This document shows, piece after piece, positions 52,367 to 64,000 of a stretch of DNA of 64,000 bases. The stretch spans positions 186,001 through 250,000 of the forward strand of contig NZ_FMBK01000001.1 in NCBI RefSeq assembly GCF_900095025.1, read 5' to 3'. A program made the position numbers and the translations under genes. Each line of letters opens with the position of its first letter. Within the stretch, counting starts at the first letter, position 1. This DNA comes from Acinetobacter albensis (GTDB lineage Bacteria; Pseudomonadota; Gammaproteobacteria; Pseudomonadales; Moraxellaceae). The notes under the pieces are model-generated. The model was not told the DNA's origin. It was given only the letters and a program-made list of their open reading frames with translations, and made no database searches.

Positions 52367-53860
52367 TTACTGTTGTGAGAGCATGAAATGCAGTGGCGAT
52401 AAAATCTCGGCTTGAAGTGCCATTTTAATCACGGGGTCAGGATAAACACCTATGACCAATACAGCCAGCGCAGCAGCCAATACCATCAAACCACCGACTT
52501 TTTGGCCCCAGTGTTTATCGGCATCAATACGTGGTGTATCTGGCGGTGTCATATACATCACCACCATAACACGCAAGTAATAGTACAAACCAATACCTGA
52601 ACCGACCACAATCATGGCAGCAAGGAACCAGTGATGCGTTGTAACTGCCGCCATCACAATCAGGAATTTACCAATAAATCCTGCGGTCAATGGAATACCT
52701 GCCAAAGACAACATCATTACAGTTAAAGTGGCCGTTAATACTGGACGACGCCAGAATAAACCACGGTAATCTGCCAAGCTTTGTGCTTCATCCACATTAT
52801 TATATGGACTAGACATCAGCGCAACTGCACCAAATGCACCAATCGTGGTCAATACATAGGTAATCACATATACCGATACGCTACCCAGACTTGCAAAAGT
52901 CATGCTGACTAAACCAATCAACAAATAACCAAAGTGTGCAATCGATGAATAACCCAAAATACGTTTTAGGTTCACTTGACGCACGGCAAGGAAGTTACCG
53001 ACCAAAATCGAAAGCACTGCAATAATCGTAATAATCGTCACGATTGATTCGACTAAAATTGCACCTGAAGTTAAGAGATAACGAACAAATAAACCAATGG
53101 TCGCTACTTTTGCCACAGTCGCAAGGAAAGTTGCGATAGGGGCTGGAGCTCCAGCATAAACATCTGGTGTCCATTTATGAAATGGCGCAAGAGACAATTT
53201 AAACGCAACCGCAAAAATGATCAGGCCTAAACCTAAAATCACCATCGGTTGTTGAATCGCTTGCATTAAAGCCTGAACATTGTCATAGAAAGACAAAGAA
53301 CCTGTATATGCATAAATATAGGCCATGCCCATCAACAACATTGCCGAAGCTGTTGCTGATAGAACCAGATATTTAATACCGGCTTCTAAAGATTGTGAAC
53401 GTTGATGGGTATACGCTAACAAACCATAGATCGGAATCGACATCAACTCAAGGCTAATGAAGAAAGATGCATAATGAGAGCTTGAAACCATGAGCATTGC
53501 ACCCGCAACCGAACATAACATTAAAATGTAAAGTTCTTCACGGTTATCTTGATAGCTTTCGATATACGCATGCGACAAGGTACAACATGCCAGTGCAGCA
53601 ACAATAATCACCAACTGATAGAGCATGCTAAATGGATCAACCATAAACATACCCATCACATTCGCAGGTACAAATGACCCACCGAACATGGCGATTAAAA
53701 TATATGCTGCGGCAAGGTTTAAACCCACCACAGATGCTGTTGCAATTAAATTGTGATTTCGTTTAATGGCAACGAGAATCATCACCACGATCGCAGTTAA
53801 AGCCACGATCATCACAGGAGCCAAAGGCATTAGCTCAGAAAATGATATTGTGAAGTTCAT
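52367..53860 (-). CDS. nuoN: NADH-quinone oxidoreductase subunit N
   Basis: A 497-residue antiporter-like proton-pumping subunit of respiratory complex I with about 14 membrane helices. Visible features: KYLVLSATASAMLLMGMAYI, FKLSLAPFHKWTPDVYAGAP (the conserved Lys/His and PFHxWxPD region) and LKRILGYSSIAHFGYLLIG, all diagnostic of the family. It is the last gene of the operon, 3 bp after nuoM, and a terminator follows. Confidence 0.97.
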   Translation of the reverse strand: MNFTISFSELMPLAPVMIVALTAIVVMILVAIKRNHNLIATASVVGLNLAAAYILIAMFGGSFVPANVMGMFMVDPFSMLYQLVIIVAALACCTLSHAYIESYQDNREELYILMLCSVAGAMLMVSSSHYASFFISLELMSIPIYGLLAYTHQRSQSLEAGIKYLVLSATASAMLLMGMAYIYAYTGSLSFYDNVQALMQAIQQPMVILGLGLIIFAVAFKLSLAPFHKWTPDVYAGAPAPIATFLATVAKVATIGLFVRYLLTSGAILVESIVTIITIIAVLSILVGNFLAVRQVNLKRILGYSSIAHFGYLLIGLVSMTFASLGSVSVYVITYVLTTIGAFGAVALMSSPYNNVDEAQSLADYRGLFWRRPVLTATLTVMMLSLAGIPLTAGFIGKFLIVMAAVTTHHWFLAAMIVVGSGIGLYYYLRVMVVMYMTPPDTPRIDADKHWGQKVGGLMVLAAALAVLVIGVYPDPVIKMALQAEILSPLHFMLSQQ

Positions 53861-53863
53861 GGC

Positions 53864-55474
53864 TTATTGGATCTCCACATTTTGTTGTGATATGACTTGT
53901 TGAGTCACATCGACAACGTCTTGAACTGGAATATAGCTATTGGCTAACCACGCCATACTTGAGTTTGAAATATCAAGGAAGCTTTGTGGATAAATCCCGA
54001 GCCACAGTAGACCAAACGCACAAATCAATAAGATCGTAATTTCACGCGCATTCAAATCTTTAAGCGGAAGAGTATAGTGCTGTTTCTGCTCTTCATTCGG
54101 CGTACCAAATAAAGCTTTATGAATCAGAATTAAGCCATAAAGACCTGCCATCACTAAACTGATTGCAGCCAAAATGGTAAAGGTTGGGAACTGACCGAAT
54201 GAACCCATTAAAATCAGGAATTCACCGATAAAGTTACCTAAGCCCGGAATACCGACCAATGCAGCAACAAAGAACATGAGGAAGAATGACAGGTATTGGA
54301 ATTGACCTCGAATACCACCCATTTTTCGTAAGTCACGTGTATGTAAACGCTCATACACTTGGCCACACATAATGAACAATGCAGCAGAGGATAAACCATG
54401 TGCCAACATCATAATCATTAAGCCTTGGAACGTTAAAATATTACCCGCGTAAAGTGCAAGCAATACAAAGCCCATATGCGAAATAGAGGTGTAAGCCAAT
54501 AAGCGTTTCATATCGGTTTGTTGGAAAGCACACCAAGCACCGTAGAAAACACCAATTAAGCCTAAAATGATAGCAATGTCAGCAAACTGCGCAGATGCGG
54601 CTGGAAAGAACGGAATCACAAAACGAAGTAAACCGTATGCAGCAGTCTTAATTAAAATACCTGCTAAGTCGACAGAACCCGCTGTTGGTGCTTGAGCATG
54701 TGCATCGGGTAACCAACCATGTAATGGAAATACAGGAAGTTTTACAGCAAAACCGATAAACATACACAGCATTAAGGCATAAGCCACTGACGGTAATTGC
54801 GCATCGAGTGTATTTGCGACACCTAATAGATAGTTATAATCGAATCCGATCATCCCTGTCATCATGTAACCGTAAATCACCAAGCCCAAAATACCAATGA
54901 GCATGATTAAACCCGCAACTTGAGTATAAATAAAGAACTTAGTCGCTGCATAAACACGAGATTTACCATCTGCGCCTTTATGGCCCCAAAGTGCAATCAA
55001 GAAATAGATTGGAACCAGCATCATCTCCCAGAAGAAGAAGAACAAGAACAAATCAATTGCAAGGAATACACCGATCACCCCACCCAAAGACCATAAAAGG
55101 TTCAAATGGAAGAAGCCAACATTCTTTTGAATCTCGCCCCATGAACAGCCTACTGCAATCACACCCAGTAATGCAGTTAAACCCACCATCAGTAAAGATA
55201 AACCATCCACTGCCAAGTGAATGTTAATACCCAGAGTTTGAATCCAAGGCAACATGAATTCGGCAGACCAAGTCGGAACTTTAGCGCCTATTTCATAGTG
55301 ATAGGTTCCCGATTGCCAAAGGACAACCGTTAAACCTAGCGTTATAAGCATGCCGAATAAGGCAATATAACGCGGCATTTTGTCATCGAACTTGTCGACT
55401 AACCAACAAATAAAACCTGCAATGAATGGTACAAGAATCAGTGCGGGTAAAATCCAGTTGTTTGTGATTTCCAT
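53864..55474 (-). CDS. nuoM: NADH-quinone oxidoreductase subunit M
   Basis: A 536-residue antiporter-like membrane subunit. It has FFWEMMLVPIYFLIALWG with the key Glu in helix 5, VKLPVFPLHGWLPDAHAQAP and MKRLLAYTSISHMGFVLLAL, the hallmarks of the NuoM/ND4 family. Usual length is about 510; the extra residues are at the C-terminus (a short polar tail). Start ATG 55474, one base after the nuoL stop. Confidence 0.97.
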   Translation of the reverse strand: MEITNNWILPALILVPFIAGFICWLVDKFDDKMPRYIALFGMLITLGLTVVLWQSGTYHYEIGAKVPTWSAEFMLPWIQTLGINIHLAVDGLSLLMVGLTALLGVIAVGCSWGEIQKNVGFFHLNLLWSLGGVIGVFLAIDLFLFFFFWEMMLVPIYFLIALWGHKGADGKSRVYAATKFFIYTQVAGLIMLIGILGLVIYGYMMTGMIGFDYNYLLGVANTLDAQLPSVAYALMLCMFIGFAVKLPVFPLHGWLPDAHAQAPTAGSVDLAGILIKTAAYGLLRFVIPFFPAASAQFADIAIILGLIGVFYGAWCAFQQTDMKRLLAYTSISHMGFVLLALYAGNILTFQGLMIMMLAHGLSSAALFIMCGQVYERLHTRDLRKMGGIRGQFQYLSFFLMFFVAALVGIPGLGNFIGEFLILMGSFGQFPTFTILAAISLVMAGLYGLILIHKALFGTPNEEQKQHYTLPLKDLNAREITILLICAFGLLWLGIYPQSFLDISNSSMAWLANSYIPVQDVVDVTQQVISQQNVEIQ

Positions 55475-55475
55475 C

Positions 55476-57371
55476 TTATTTCCCCACGACCTGAATCACG
55501 ATCAAGATCATCAGTAATACTACGACACCAAGTGACATACTAGATGCGTATTCACGCAATGAACCTGTTTGGCGCGCGCTTGTGAAGCTATGACCACTTT
55601 TCACAATCGCAGGAAGCACCAACCATAAGCCATCAATTGGGTCACGACCGATAATTTTCGTAATCAGTAAATATGGCTTCACAAATACGATGTTATACAA
55701 GGCATCAAAACCAAATGCATTACGACAGATATTTGCAAGACCTGCACCCAATGAACTTTGAGCAAAAGTTTTTACTGCACCATATGCAAATGCAAATAAA
55801 ATCACACCCACTACAAGACCAGCAAGCGCAATACCTACTGCGGTATGCTCAGCGCTGTGTACCCCTGCTTCAAGTGCTTCAGGAATAATAAATGCTGGAA
55901 TTTTCGCAGAATTAAGAATTGCTTCTACAGGCGCTTTTAAGAAGTAAGCTAAACCAGTTGAAAGTACTGCTAAAATACCCAACGGTGCCCAATAAGTTGC
56001 GCCTTTAATCTCATGATACGGTGTATTTTCTTTACCAAAAAATACTACCCAGATTAAACGGAAAGTATAAATAGAGGTTAAGAACGCACCAGCAACACCA
56101 ACCCAATACAAACTGTTATATACAGGAAGGTTGGCAATATGACCTTGCGCCCAAACTGCACCTAAAATCGCATCTTTCGAGAAGAAACCAATAGTAATGA
56201 ATGGGATTGCAGCCAATGCACCGCCACCGATGGCAAAGCAAGCAAATAAGAATTTGTTATGTTTAAACAAACCACCCATTTTAAAGATGTTTTGTTCGTG
56301 GTGGTAAGCCATAATCACCGCACCAGAAGACAAGAATAATAATGCCTTGAAGAATGCGTGAGAAAGCATGTGGAATAAACCTGCTTGATAAGCTTCAGCA
56401 CCCACTGCCATAAACATATAACCCAGCTGACTCATGGTGGAGTAAGCCAAAATACGTTTGATGTCTGTTTGAACCAAGGCAGCAAAACCAGCCACAATTA
56501 ATGTGACCGCACCCGTGATCGAGATGAACATCATCACTTCAGGGGTCATTTCAAACACAGAGAACATACGGCAGCACAGGTAAATACCTGCAGTGACCAT
56601 GGTCGCAGCATGAATAAGTGCAGAAACAGGCGTTGGACCAGCCATCGCATCAGCAAGCCAAGTTTGTAATGGAATTTGTGCAGATTTACCCGCGGCACCC
56701 AAGAACAACATTAAAGATGTCCAGATTGCCAATGAATGATTACCGGCTAATACTTGTGGTGCATTGGCAACGATTGTTCCAATATGCAAAGTATCAAATT
56801 GTTGATAAAGCAAGAACAATGCGATGAGTAAGAAAACATCACCGACACGCGTTACTGTAAATGCTTTAATGGCTGCAAAACCATTTTCAGGTTTTTCGTA
56901 GTAATAACCAATCAACAAGTATGAACATAGACCTACGCCTTCCCAACCGAGGAACAATAACGCCAAGTTATCGCCCAAGACCAACAACAACATGCTGGCC
57001 ACAAACAAGTTGAAATAAGAGAAGAAACGCGCAAAATCTTCTTCACCACGCATGTACCATGATGCAAAAATGTGGATCAGGAAACCCACACCTGTGACCA
57101 TGCCCATCATCAGTAATGATAGACCATCTAAATGCAAGCTCATACCGGGTGCAAATCCACCCACATTGAACCAAGTCCATAGATGTTGAACTTGAGCCAC
57201 TGAGCCATTGGCGACAAAACCGAGACCAGCAATTAATGCAAATAATGCTGAAAGACCGACTGAACCTACACCAATAATCGCTGCAATATTTTCCGGAAGC
57301 TTGTTACGCCCCGCCGCCAATAGGACAAAACCAATGAGCGGAAACAATACTGTTAAATATAAATAACTCAT
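55476..57371 (-). CDS. nuoL: NADH-quinone oxidoreductase subunit L
   Basis: The 631-residue largest antiporter-like subunit. Motifs: [40 protein letters not shown] (conserved pump segment), [13 protein letters not shown] and [20 protein letters not shown]. The C-terminus has the lateral amphipathic helix and a final anchor expected of NuoL. The ATG overlaps the nuoK stop by 4 bp (ATGA), so translation is coupled. Confidence 0.97.
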   Translation of the reverse strand: MSYLYLTVLFPLIGFVLLAAGRNKLPENIAAIIGVGSVGLSALFALIAGLGFVANGSVAQVQHLWTWFNVGGFAPGMSLHLDGLSLLMMGMVTGVGFLIHIFASWYMRGEEDFARFFSYFNLFVASMLLLVLGDNLALLFLGWEGVGLCSYLLIGYYYEKPENGFAAIKAFTVTRVGDVFLLIALFLLYQQFDTLHIGTIVANAPQVLAGNHSLAIWTSLMLFLGAAGKSAQIPLQTWLADAMAGPTPVSALIHAATMVTAGIYLCCRMFSVFEMTPEVMMFISITGAVTLIVAGFAALVQTDIKRILAYSTMSQLGYMFMAVGAEAYQAGLFHMLSHAFFKALLFLSSGAVIMAYHHEQNIFKMGGLFKHNKFLFACFAIGGGALAAIPFITIGFFSKDAILGAVWAQGHIANLPVYNSLYWVGVAGAFLTSIYTFRLIWVVFFGKENTPYHEIKGATYWAPLGILAVLSTGLAYFLKAPVEAILNSAKIPAFIIPEALEAGVHSAEHTAVGIALAGLVVGVILFAFAYGAVKTFAQSSLGAGLANICRNAFGFDALYNIVFVKPYLLITKIIGRDPIDGLWLVLPAIVKSGHSFTSARQTGSLREYASSMSLGVVVLLMILIVIQVVGK

Positions 57372-57676
57372 CCGCGCATCTCACTAGCAGCATCTACATC
57401 CAAATGATGGAAGCGATGGTAGAACTGAAGGACGATCGCAAGACCAATACATGCCTCAGCAGCCGCAAGTGTTAAAATCAAGATAAACATAATTTGTCCA
57501 TCCGGTTGTAACCATGCACTACCTGCTAAAACAAACGCAAGTGCAGCTGCGTTCATCATCACTTCAAGGCTCATTAACATAAAAAGTAAATTGCGTCGCA
57601 CCATTACACCGTAAAAACCGAGTGCAAAAAGAATGGTCGCAACGATCAAACCATGTTCTAAAGGGATGTTGCCCAT
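57368..57676 (-). CDS. nuoK: NADH-quinone oxidoreductase subunit K
   Basis: A 102-residue, three-helix membrane subunit at the pump base. The second helix [16 protein letters not shown] carries the conserved Glu of the proton path, and [15 protein letters not shown] the second. It overlaps nuoJ by one base (TAATG) and nuoL by four. Confidence 0.97.
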   Translation of the reverse strand: MGNIPLEHGLIVATILFALGFYGVMVRRNLLFMLMSLEVMMNAAALAFVLAGSAWLQPDGQIMFILILTLAAAEACIGLAIVLQFYHRFHHLDVDAASEMRG

Positions 57677-58197
57677 TATTCTTTTTCCTTTTCTGCACTT
57701 GGTTCACGCTTGCCCAAATGGAATGCTGCAACCAAAGCTGCAAGCAATAACATCGCGGCAATTTCAACCAATAATAAATAGTGAGTAAAGAGCGCTTGAC
57801 CGACTACTTTAGGTCCAATCACTTCAGTGCCCATGACAGGTCCTGCAGTGGTGTAATCTGAACTTAACATCCAGATCAATACCAAACCCATGAGAAAACT
57901 CATGAGTGCGGGATAGGCCCATGCAGATGAAGTGAGCCACTTACGTTCTTGTTCAACCGTATGTTGACCCAAGTTCAGCATCATGACCACGAATACGAAC
58001 AACACCATAATGGCGCCAGCATAGACAATAATTTCTAATGCACCCGCAAATGGAGCACCCACAATCATGAACATACCTGCTACAGCAAGCAATGACACGA
58101 TTAAACTCAGTAAAGCATGTACAGGATTCGCATTAGTAACAACACGAACCGTCGAGACAATGGCCACAAGTGCCATCAAATAAAATGGCCACATCAT
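57676..58197 (-). CDS. nuoJ: NADH-quinone oxidoreductase subunit J
   Basis: A 173-residue membrane subunit with five helices. The conserved third helix ([20 protein letters not shown]) is the most typical ND6/NuoJ feature; the basic/acidic C-terminal tail ([11 protein letters not shown]) is cytosolic. Two ATGs at 58197 and 58194 overlap the nuoI stop. It forms the quinone-side linkage between peripheral arm and pumps. Confidence 0.96.
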   Translation of the reverse strand: MMWPFYLMALVAIVSTVRVVTNANPVHALLSLIVSLLAVAGMFMIVGAPFAGALEIIVYAGAIMVLFVFVVMMLNLGQHTVEQERKWLTSSAWAYPALMSFLMGLVLIWMLSSDYTTAGPVMGTEVIGPKVVGQALFTHYLLLVEIAAMLLLAALVAAFHLGKREPSAEKEKE

Positions 58198-58736
58198 GGT
58201 AATAAGCTCCGTACATCTACAGGTGCACTTTCACGTTGTGCTTGACCTTTATCTTTACCTGTAACAGCCATACCCGCTACACGGTAGAAGTTATAGTCAG
58301 GATATTTACCAGGACCTGAAATGAGTAAGTTTTCTTTCTCATAGACCAAATCTTGACGAACATATTCACCTAACTCAAAATCAGGTGTCATCTGAATTGC
58401 AGTCGTTGGACATGCTTCTTCACACATACCGCAGAAAATACAACGCGAGAAATTGATACGGAAAAACTCCGGATACCAGCGACCATCTTCTTTTTCTGCT
58501 TTTTGCAGTGAGATACAGCCCACTGGACATGCAACCGCACATAGGTTACAGGCCACACAACGCTCTTCGCCGTCAGGGTCACGCGTTAAAACAATACGAC
58601 CACGGAAACGCGGCGGAACAATCTGTTCAGCTGGCACTTCTGGATATAAAATGGTGTCACGTTTACGTGTCACATGTGAAAAAACCATCCACAATGAACG
58701 TACAATTGACCCGAATCCAGCTAGAATTTTATACAT
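58194..58736 (-). CDS. nuoI: NADH-quinone oxidoreductase subunit I (two [4Fe-4S])
   Basis: The 180-residue ferredoxin-type subunit of the peripheral arm holds clusters N6a and N6b in two motifs: [16 protein letters not shown] and [16 protein letters not shown], both of the CxxCxxCxxxCP form. An N-terminal amphipathic helix attaches it to the membrane part. ATG 58736, 18 bp after nuoH. All eight ligands are present. Confidence 0.98.
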   Translation of the reverse strand: MYKILAGFGSIVRSLWMVFSHVTRKRDTILYPEVPAEQIVPPRFRGRIVLTRDPDGEERCVACNLCAVACPVGCISLQKAEKEDGRWYPEFFRINFSRCIFCGMCEEACPTTAIQMTPDFELGEYVRQDLVYEKENLLISGPGKYPDYNFYRVAGMAVTGKDKGQAQRESAPVDVRSLLP

Positions 58737-58754
58737 TTTGTACTCCCTGCTGTC

Positions 58755-59771
58755 CTAGGCCTGATTCATCAGAATCACAGCACCAGTCACTAGCAAGTTG
58801 ACCAACGCCAATGGCAAACAAATTTTCCAACCAAAGTTCATCACTTGGTCATAACGTGGACGCATTAATGAGCCACGAGCCAAGACAAACATCATTACAA
58901 AGAATGCTGTTTTAATAATGAACCAGAATACAGGTGGAATAAACGGAATTTCTAAGTTGAACGGCGCAAGCCAGCCACCAAAGAATAAAGTCACGATCAA
59001 TGCTGAGATAAGAACCACGTTGACATATTCTGCAACGAAGAACATCCCCCATTTCATACCGCCATATTCAACATGATAGCCTTCAGCTAACTCTTGTTCT
59101 GCTTCAGGTTGGTCAAATGGATGACGATGCGTAACTGCAACCCCCGCCACAATAAAGATGAGGAAACCTAAGAATTGTGGAATAACGAACCAAACATCAC
59201 GTTGTGCTTCAACAATTTCACGCATATTGAATGAACCCGCAATTGCGACCACACCCATCAGTGAAATACCCAAAAACACTTCATAAGAAATCGTTTGCGC
59301 AGCAGAACGTAGACCACCTAATAACGCATATTTGTTATTCGATGCCCAACCACCAAACAGTACGGCATACACTGCAATACCCGCCATTGCCATAAAGAAC
59401 AATAAGCCAATGCTCATGTCCGCAACACCGAGTGTTGGGCTAACAGGAATCACCATGAATGATAGCACTGCAGTTGCCATCGCCACTGCAGGTGCTAAAC
59501 GGAACGTCAGTTTGTCCGCAAATTTCGGTGTCCAATCTTCTTTAAACATGATTTTCAGCATGTCGGCAACAATCTGGAACATTCCTCCAGGGCCAACGCG
59601 GTTTGGACCATAACGGTCTTGCCACAATGCCAGTAAACGACGCTCGATGAATGACATCAATGCAGCAACCAGCACCACCACCAGTAAAATGACAATCGCT
59701 TGAATCACTGAATAAGCAATTGGCCAGTTTTCAGCCCAAAGCGGTGTTTGACGTATTAATTCTTGTTCCAT
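58755..59771 (-). CDS. nuoH: NADH-quinone oxidoreductase subunit H
   Basis: A 338-residue membrane subunit forming the quinone-access channel with about eight helices. [20 protein letters not shown] is the conserved ND1 signature loop; [20 protein letters not shown] carries the acidic cluster lining the proton path (E/D-rich loop 5). The length is typical. It starts 3 bp after nuoG. Confidence 0.97.
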   Translation of the reverse strand: MEQELIRQTPLWAENWPIAYSVIQAIVILLVVVLVAALMSFIERRLLALWQDRYGPNRVGPGGMFQIVADMLKIMFKEDWTPKFADKLTFRLAPAVAMATAVLSFMVIPVSPTLGVADMSIGLLFFMAMAGIAVYAVLFGGWASNNKYALLGGLRSAAQTISYEVFLGISLMGVVAIAGSFNMREIVEAQRDVWFVIPQFLGFLIFIVAGVAVTHRHPFDQPEAEQELAEGYHVEYGGMKWGMFFVAEYVNVVLISALIVTLFFGGWLAPFNLEIPFIPPVFWFIIKTAFFVMMFVLARGSLMRPRYDQVMNFGWKICLPLALVNLLVTGAVILMNQA

Positions 59772-59774
59772 GAA

Positions 59775-62459
59775 TTACACTCCTACCGCGACTGAAACAG
59801 GTTCTGCCAAAGATACTGTTGGTGCTAAACCAATTGGATAACCAATATAACCTGCGGGTAAATATTCAATCACTTGTACCGGAAGACTAATAGTGGCTTC
59901 ACCTGCTTGCACAGTAATTTTTTGGCCATCTTGCACATTTAAACGCGCAGCATCTTGCTCACCGACAGTAAACATTGCATTTGGAATACGAGATTCCATT
60001 GCTGCTGTTTTCACCGTAAATTCACCTGAAGCAAAAATGTGATGCATCGGTACTAAACGGAAACTTTCTGCATGTGCAACAACGGGCGTAGGTGCAACGA
60101 AAGTACGTGCAGCACGTTTTGCTAAACGATCAAATAAACGAACGCCAGAATCACCACCTTTTAAATGACCACCCACCTTGTCTTGGAATTTATTCCAAGC
60201 TTGTGGCGAATTCCAACCTGCAGACCATGCAAATGGAACTAATGCCGCTGGTGTTTCAGCTCCCACATAACCTTCCATCGAGAACGTTAATGCAGAATCT
60301 AAATCAATCGGTTGTTTTGGCTCATGGACAGATAATGGCGCACGCATTGCGGTACGACCTGAATAACGACGTGGCTCACGTGCAACTTTTAGACCATGTA
60401 CACGGAAACCTGCATCTGGTGCAACATCTTGAATGCCTTCCAATGCTGGAACATTCTTGGCAACAGCTTCAACCACGTCATCTAACAATGTCCATGAAAT
60501 CGCTTTACCTTTAAGACCAGTTTCAAGGGCATGTAACCAACGCCATGACTCTTTAATTGCTAATTCTGGTTTGTAATAGCTTGGGTCGTAGACTTGATAG
60601 AAACGTTGTGCACGGCCCTCTTGAGAAACGACAGTACCATCACCTTCAGCAAAACTTGCCGCAGAAAGCACAATAGATGCTTTCGCAACAGTTGCAGTTT
60701 CAGAATGATCAAGCACGATAATATCGTTGGCTTTGGCCAATGCTGCATCAACTTGAGCCGTTGGTAAACGACGATATAGGTCATTTTCCACGACAATGAT
60801 CGCATCATAATCTTGGGCAAATGCTTGCTCTAAACTTTGACCACCGAAAATTGCTAAGCCCATCGAATTCACTTCAGGCACAGTTAAAGTCAAGCCTGCA
60901 TGTGAACCCAAGTTTTGAGCAACTTGCGCTGCCGCCTCCATGATCGCTGGATCTTGTAGGCTTGTACCCGAGATGATCAATGGTTTTTTTGCTGCTTTTA
61001 AGGTATCAGCAATAGTCTGAGCAAATGCTTTAGCATCGTCATCCAAACCAGTCACAGACTCACCCGCAACTGCAGCAGCAATTGCAAAGCCTAAACGCGC
61101 AATATCATTTGGAGAAGCAACCACTTCACCTGTTGCAACGTCGGCTAAACGGGTTTGTGTTGCAGCCAAAATGTAAATCGGAGATTTTTCATCCTGTGCA
61201 ATACGTTGAACTGGTTCAGCCAACCACTCTTGCGTACGACGTTCTGCTGCCATTTCTTTGGCTTTGTTTTTTGAAGCCTGACGAACAGATAAAGCCATAC
61301 GTGGTGCAGTTTGTGTTAGGTCTTCACCCAAAATCAACACGGCATCATAGCTTTCAATTTCACGCATACCAGGGTTATAAACACCTTCGGTTTGCATAAT
61401 TGATGCAGCTAACTCAACCAATTTTTGCTCTTTTTGAGATAAACCAGTAGAGAAATTTTCTTGGCCCACCAATTCACGCAGTGCAAAATTTGACTCTAAA
61501 CTTGCACGTGGTGAACCAATACCTAAGACTTTTTTACCTTGGATATTTTCAATCACTGTGTCTAATGCTTGATCTACAGAAACTGTAGTCACATTTACGC
61601 CATCACGGAATTGAGGTTGGCGTGGACGATCTGCACGGTTCACATAACCTGTACCGAAACGACCTTTGTCGCATAGGAAGTATTGGTTCACGTCACCATT
61701 GAAGCGATTTTCGACACGGCGAAGCTCGCCATAACGTTCACCCGGAGAGATATTACAACCTGAAGAACAACCTTGGCATACGCTTGGCGCATACTGCATG
61801 TCCCATTTACGGTTGTAACGTTCAGAATGCGTTTTATCGGTAAATACACCAGTCGGACACACTTCAGTCAAGTTACCCGAAAATTCAGACTCTAAAGTAC
61901 CGGACTCAGGACGACCAAAGTAAACACGTGACGCGCTTGCATACACACCAAAGTCCGTACCACCCGCATAGTCGTTGTAGTAACGAACACAACGGTAACA
62001 TGCAATACAACGGTTCATTTCATGTGAAATGAATGAGCCTAGCTCTTGGTTGTAGTGCGTACGTTTAGTGAAACGATAGCGACGACGATCGTGTTGTGTC
62101 ATCACCGTCATATCTTGTAAATGACAATGACCACCCTCTTCACACACTGGACAGTCGTGTGGGTGATTGGTCATTAAAAATTCAACAATCGATGCACGAA
62201 AATCTTTTGCTTCTTTGTCTTCAATCGAAATAAAGGTATTGTCAGATGCTGGTGTCATACATGACATGACCAAGCGACCACGCGTATCTTCTGGGTTCGC
62301 ATATTGAGTCACGGCACATTGACGGCAAGAACCGACTGAACCTAAGGACGGATGCCAACAAAAGTATGGAATATCAATACCCAAAGATAAGCATGCTTGT
62401 AGCAAGTTCTCTGAGCCATTGACTTCATACGATTTGCCATCGACATGAATTGTAGCCAT
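59775..62459 (-). CDS. nuoG: NADH-quinone oxidoreductase subunit G
   Basis: The 894-residue catalytic subunit carries the [2Fe-2S] N1b site ([15 protein letters not shown], ending RLVMSC), [18 protein letters not shown] (His/Cys site N5), [17 protein letters not shown] with EVCPTGVF (N4) and [20 protein letters not shown] (N7). The C-terminal 600 residues are a molybdopterin-oxidoreductase-like domain without cofactor. Length is normal for gammaproteobacteria (about 900). 11 bp after nuoF. Confidence 0.98.
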   Translation of the reverse strand: MATIHVDGKSYEVNGSENLLQACLSLGIDIPYFCWHPSLGSVGSCRQCAVTQYANPEDTRGRLVMSCMTPASDNTFISIEDKEAKDFRASIVEFLMTNHPHDCPVCEEGGHCHLQDMTVMTQHDRRRYRFTKRTHYNQELGSFISHEMNRCIACYRCVRYYNDYAGGTDFGVYASASRVYFGRPESGTLESEFSGNLTEVCPTGVFTDKTHSERYNRKWDMQYAPSVCQGCSSGCNISPGERYGELRRVENRFNGDVNQYFLCDKGRFGTGYVNRADRPRQPQFRDGVNVTTVSVDQALDTVIENIQGKKVLGIGSPRASLESNFALRELVGQENFSTGLSQKEQKLVELAASIMQTEGVYNPGMREIESYDAVLILGEDLTQTAPRMALSVRQASKNKAKEMAAERRTQEWLAEPVQRIAQDEKSPIYILAATQTRLADVATGEVVASPNDIARLGFAIAAAVAGESVTGLDDDAKAFAQTIADTLKAAKKPLIISGTSLQDPAIMEAAAQVAQNLGSHAGLTLTVPEVNSMGLAIFGGQSLEQAFAQDYDAIIVVENDLYRRLPTAQVDAALAKANDIIVLDHSETATVAKASIVLSAASFAEGDGTVVSQEGRAQRFYQVYDPSYYKPELAIKESWRWLHALETGLKGKAISWTLLDDVVEAVAKNVPALEGIQDVAPDAGFRVHGLKVAREPRRYSGRTAMRAPLSVHEPKQPIDLDSALTFSMEGYVGAETPAALVPFAWSAGWNSPQAWNKFQDKVGGHLKGGDSGVRLFDRLAKRAARTFVAPTPVVAHAESFRLVPMHHIFASGEFTVKTAAMESRIPNAMFTVGEQDAARLNVQDGQKITVQAGEATISLPVQVIEYLPAGYIGYPIGLAPTVSLAEPVSVAVGV

Positions 62460-62470
62460 AGTCGAATTCC

Positions 62471-63802
62471 TTAAACTTGTTCAGCGTGGCGGGCAGCAGC
62501 AAGCGGACTATTGGTCACTTTTGCTTCAAACTCGCTACGGAAATATTTGAGTGCGCCCATCAACGGCTCCATCGCACCTGGTGCGTGAGCACAGAAGGTC
62601 TTACCAATCCACAATTTACGGGTAAGTTCAGAGAGATGCTCAATGTCTTCCATCTTCCCCTCACCCGTTTCAAGTGCTTTGAGTGCTTTTACAGCCCAAG
62701 GTAAGCCATCACGGCAAGGTGTACAGAAACCGCATGATTCACGTGCAAAGAACTCTTCTAAGTTACGTGTTGCAGACACCATGCATTGAGTTTCATCAAC
62801 CACCATCAGCAAACATGTGCCTAAACGTGAACCTGCTTTCATGATACTTTCAGCATCCATCGGCAAATCAATATGTTCGGCCGCCAAAAAGTCGGTTGAT
62901 GCGCCCCCTGGTAACCACGCTTTAAGGGTTAAGCCATCACGCATACCACCCGCATGATCTTCAATCACTTCACGTGCAGTCGTACCAAACGGTAGTTCCC
63001 AAAGACCTGGAAATTTTACTTTACCTGATGCGCCATAAATTTTAGTGCCTGGATCTTTAGACTTGCCCGCAGACAAACCGACATACCATTCAGGGCCACG
63101 CAAAATAATGGCAGGCAAGTTATTAAAGGTTTCGACATTATTGACAATCGTCGGACGTCCCCAAGCACCCGCAACTTGTGGGAATGGTGGTTTAGTCCGT
63201 GGATTTGCACGACGACCTTCAAGCGAGTTAATCAATGCAGTTTCTTCACCACAAATATAACGCCCCGCACCAGTGTGCACGTGCATTTCAAAGTTCCAGC
63301 CAGTACCGAGGATATTTTCACCCAAGTAGCCTTTGGCACGAATTTGCTCTAAAGCCTCATTTAAGTAACCAGCCGCTTCAATGTATTCACCACGGATGAA
63401 GATATAACCTTGAGTCGCTTCCAAGGTATATGCTGCAATCAACATACCTTCGATCAATTGATGTGGAAGTTTTTCCATCAACAAACGGTCTTTGAATGTG
63501 CCCGGTTCCATTTCATCGGCATTACAGATCAAGTAACGAGGGCCACCATCATTGGGTGCCATCAATGACCATTTAATCCCAGCGGGGAAACCTGCACCAC
63601 CACGACCTTTTACTGTGGCAGCTTTAATGACATCAAGTACTTCAGTGGGTTTTAGCTCAATCGCCTTTTTAAAACCCGCATAACCTTCTAGAGCTTCGTA
63701 ATCATCAGCACTACGCACATGTTCTTGTTTGCTCAAGCGCCAAGTGAGTGGATGAGTTTCCGGATTACCGTCGCCATAAATTGGTTTTGGTTCAGTATTC
63801 AT
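62471..63802 (-). CDS. nuoF: NADH-quinone oxidoreductase subunit F (NADH/FMN site)
   Basis: A 443-residue NADH-binding flavoprotein. [17 protein letters not shown] binds [26 protein letters not shown] the FMN phosphate, and the C-terminal [12 protein letters not shown] with TFCAHAPGA ligate [4Fe-4S] N3. It takes electrons from NADH and passes them to NuoG. Its ATG overlaps the nuoE stop (ATGA). Confidence 0.98.
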   Translation of the reverse strand: MNTEPKPIYGDGNPETHPLTWRLSKQEHVRSADDYEALEGYAGFKKAIELKPTEVLDVIKAATVKGRGGAGFPAGIKWSLMAPNDGGPRYLICNADEMEPGTFKDRLLMEKLPHQLIEGMLIAAYTLEATQGYIFIRGEYIEAAGYLNEALEQIRAKGYLGENILGTGWNFEMHVHTGAGRYICGEETALINSLEGRRANPRTKPPFPQVAGAWGRPTIVNNVETFNNLPAIILRGPEWYVGLSAGKSKDPGTKIYGASGKVKFPGLWELPFGTTAREVIEDHAGGMRDGLTLKAWLPGGASTDFLAAEHIDLPMDAESIMKAGSRLGTCLLMVVDETQCMVSATRNLEEFFARESCGFCTPCRDGLPWAVKALKALETGEGKMEDIEHLSELTRKLWIGKTFCAHAPGAMEPLMGALKYFRSEFEAKVTNSPLAAARHAEQV

Positions 63803-64000
63803 ACATACTTCTCCAATAACTGTTTAACTGAAGTCACTTCAACTAAGCCGTGAGTATCTTCATCAATCATTAAGGTTGGACCTTTGTCACAGTTGCCCAA
63901 ACAGCAAATCGGTAGCAAAGTAAAACGACCGTCCGCAGTGGTTTGACCAAACTGAACACCCAATTCACGTTGGAATGCTTCGGCTAAGGTTTCTGCACCC
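63799..64000 (-). CDS. nuoE: NADH-quinone oxidoreductase subunit E (partial, N-terminus beyond window)
   Basis: The last ~67 codons are visible. They encode the thioredoxin-like [2Fe-2S] (N1a) domain end: [20 protein letters not shown], with the C-x3-C pair, then [13 protein letters not shown] and TGA. The first pair of cluster cysteines lies outside the window. The stop overlaps nuoF by 4 bp. Confidence 0.93.
   Translation of the reverse strand, partial: GAETLAEAFQRELGVQFGQTTADGRFTLLPICCLGNCDKGPTLMIDEDTHGLVEVTSVKQLLEKYV

Overview
The window looks like a chromosomal segment of an Acinetobacter species (Moraxellaceae, Gammaproteobacteria). The signs are low-GC DNA, the fused-operon order of NADH dehydrogenase I genes, Fil-type surface proteins, small families known mainly from Acinetobacter, and the style of its tmRNA and cold-shock genes. 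This assignment is inferred from gene content; no 16S rRNA gene is present.

Layout: (1) 1-7.1 kb is core DNA: two Fil-like secreted proteins, dcd, a LysE exporter, a DUF2062 membrane protein, the Mrp/ApbC iron-sulfur carrier and an amphipathic coiled-coil protein. (2) 7.6-8.0 kb is the tmRNA gene ssrA. (3) About 8.0-25.05 kb is a genomic island inserted at the 3' side of ssrA. It is bounded by an 86-bp near-perfect direct repeat carrying the ssrA terminator and by an 18-bp palindromic motif near both ends. It holds a tyrosine integrase, an AlpA-like regulator, a Rha/KilAC regulator, an Ash-like P4-type region, a DUF927 helicase/primase followed by an iteron cluster that may be its replication origin, a large SIR2-domain protein that is probably anti-phage, an ssb remnant, two unknown membrane-anchored helical proteins and a small protein. 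(4) 22.3-24.5 kb, inside the island, has no convincing gene. It is filled by an array of about 108-bp modules: a variable 7-bp tag, a diverged core (exactly 84 nt in most copies), then the complementary tag twice at 10-bp spacing. Several modules are nested. Related copies lie outside the island at 26.5-26.8 kb. I do not recognise this system and regard it as the main discovery candidate.

(5) 25.1-33.6 kb is more accessory-like: an exported acetamidase/formamidase, a TonB-dependent siderophore receptor, an EmrAB-type efflux pair and a thioesterase. (6) 33.7-52.2 kb is core or near-core: hemB, thiO, an SDR-like epimerase, LysE and small membrane proteins, a TetR-controlled MFS/HlyD efflux operon with a visible operator, a PLP-dependent desulfhydrase/deaminase, a flavoprotein, an MscS-type channel, fpr with a divergent LysR regulator, two cold-shock-domain proteins and upp. 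(7) 52.3-64.0 kb is the minus-strand nuo operon, read from nuoE (cut by the window end) to nuoN, with tightly packed or overlapping genes and a terminator after nuoN.

How the parts fit: the island probably excises and integrates through its integrase at ssrA, may replicate from the GTGGAC iterons using the DUF927 protein, and carries SIR2 as defence cargo. The tag-module array may be structured RNA/DNA, a set of protein-binding sites or a family of small mobile repeats; sequence alone does not decide.
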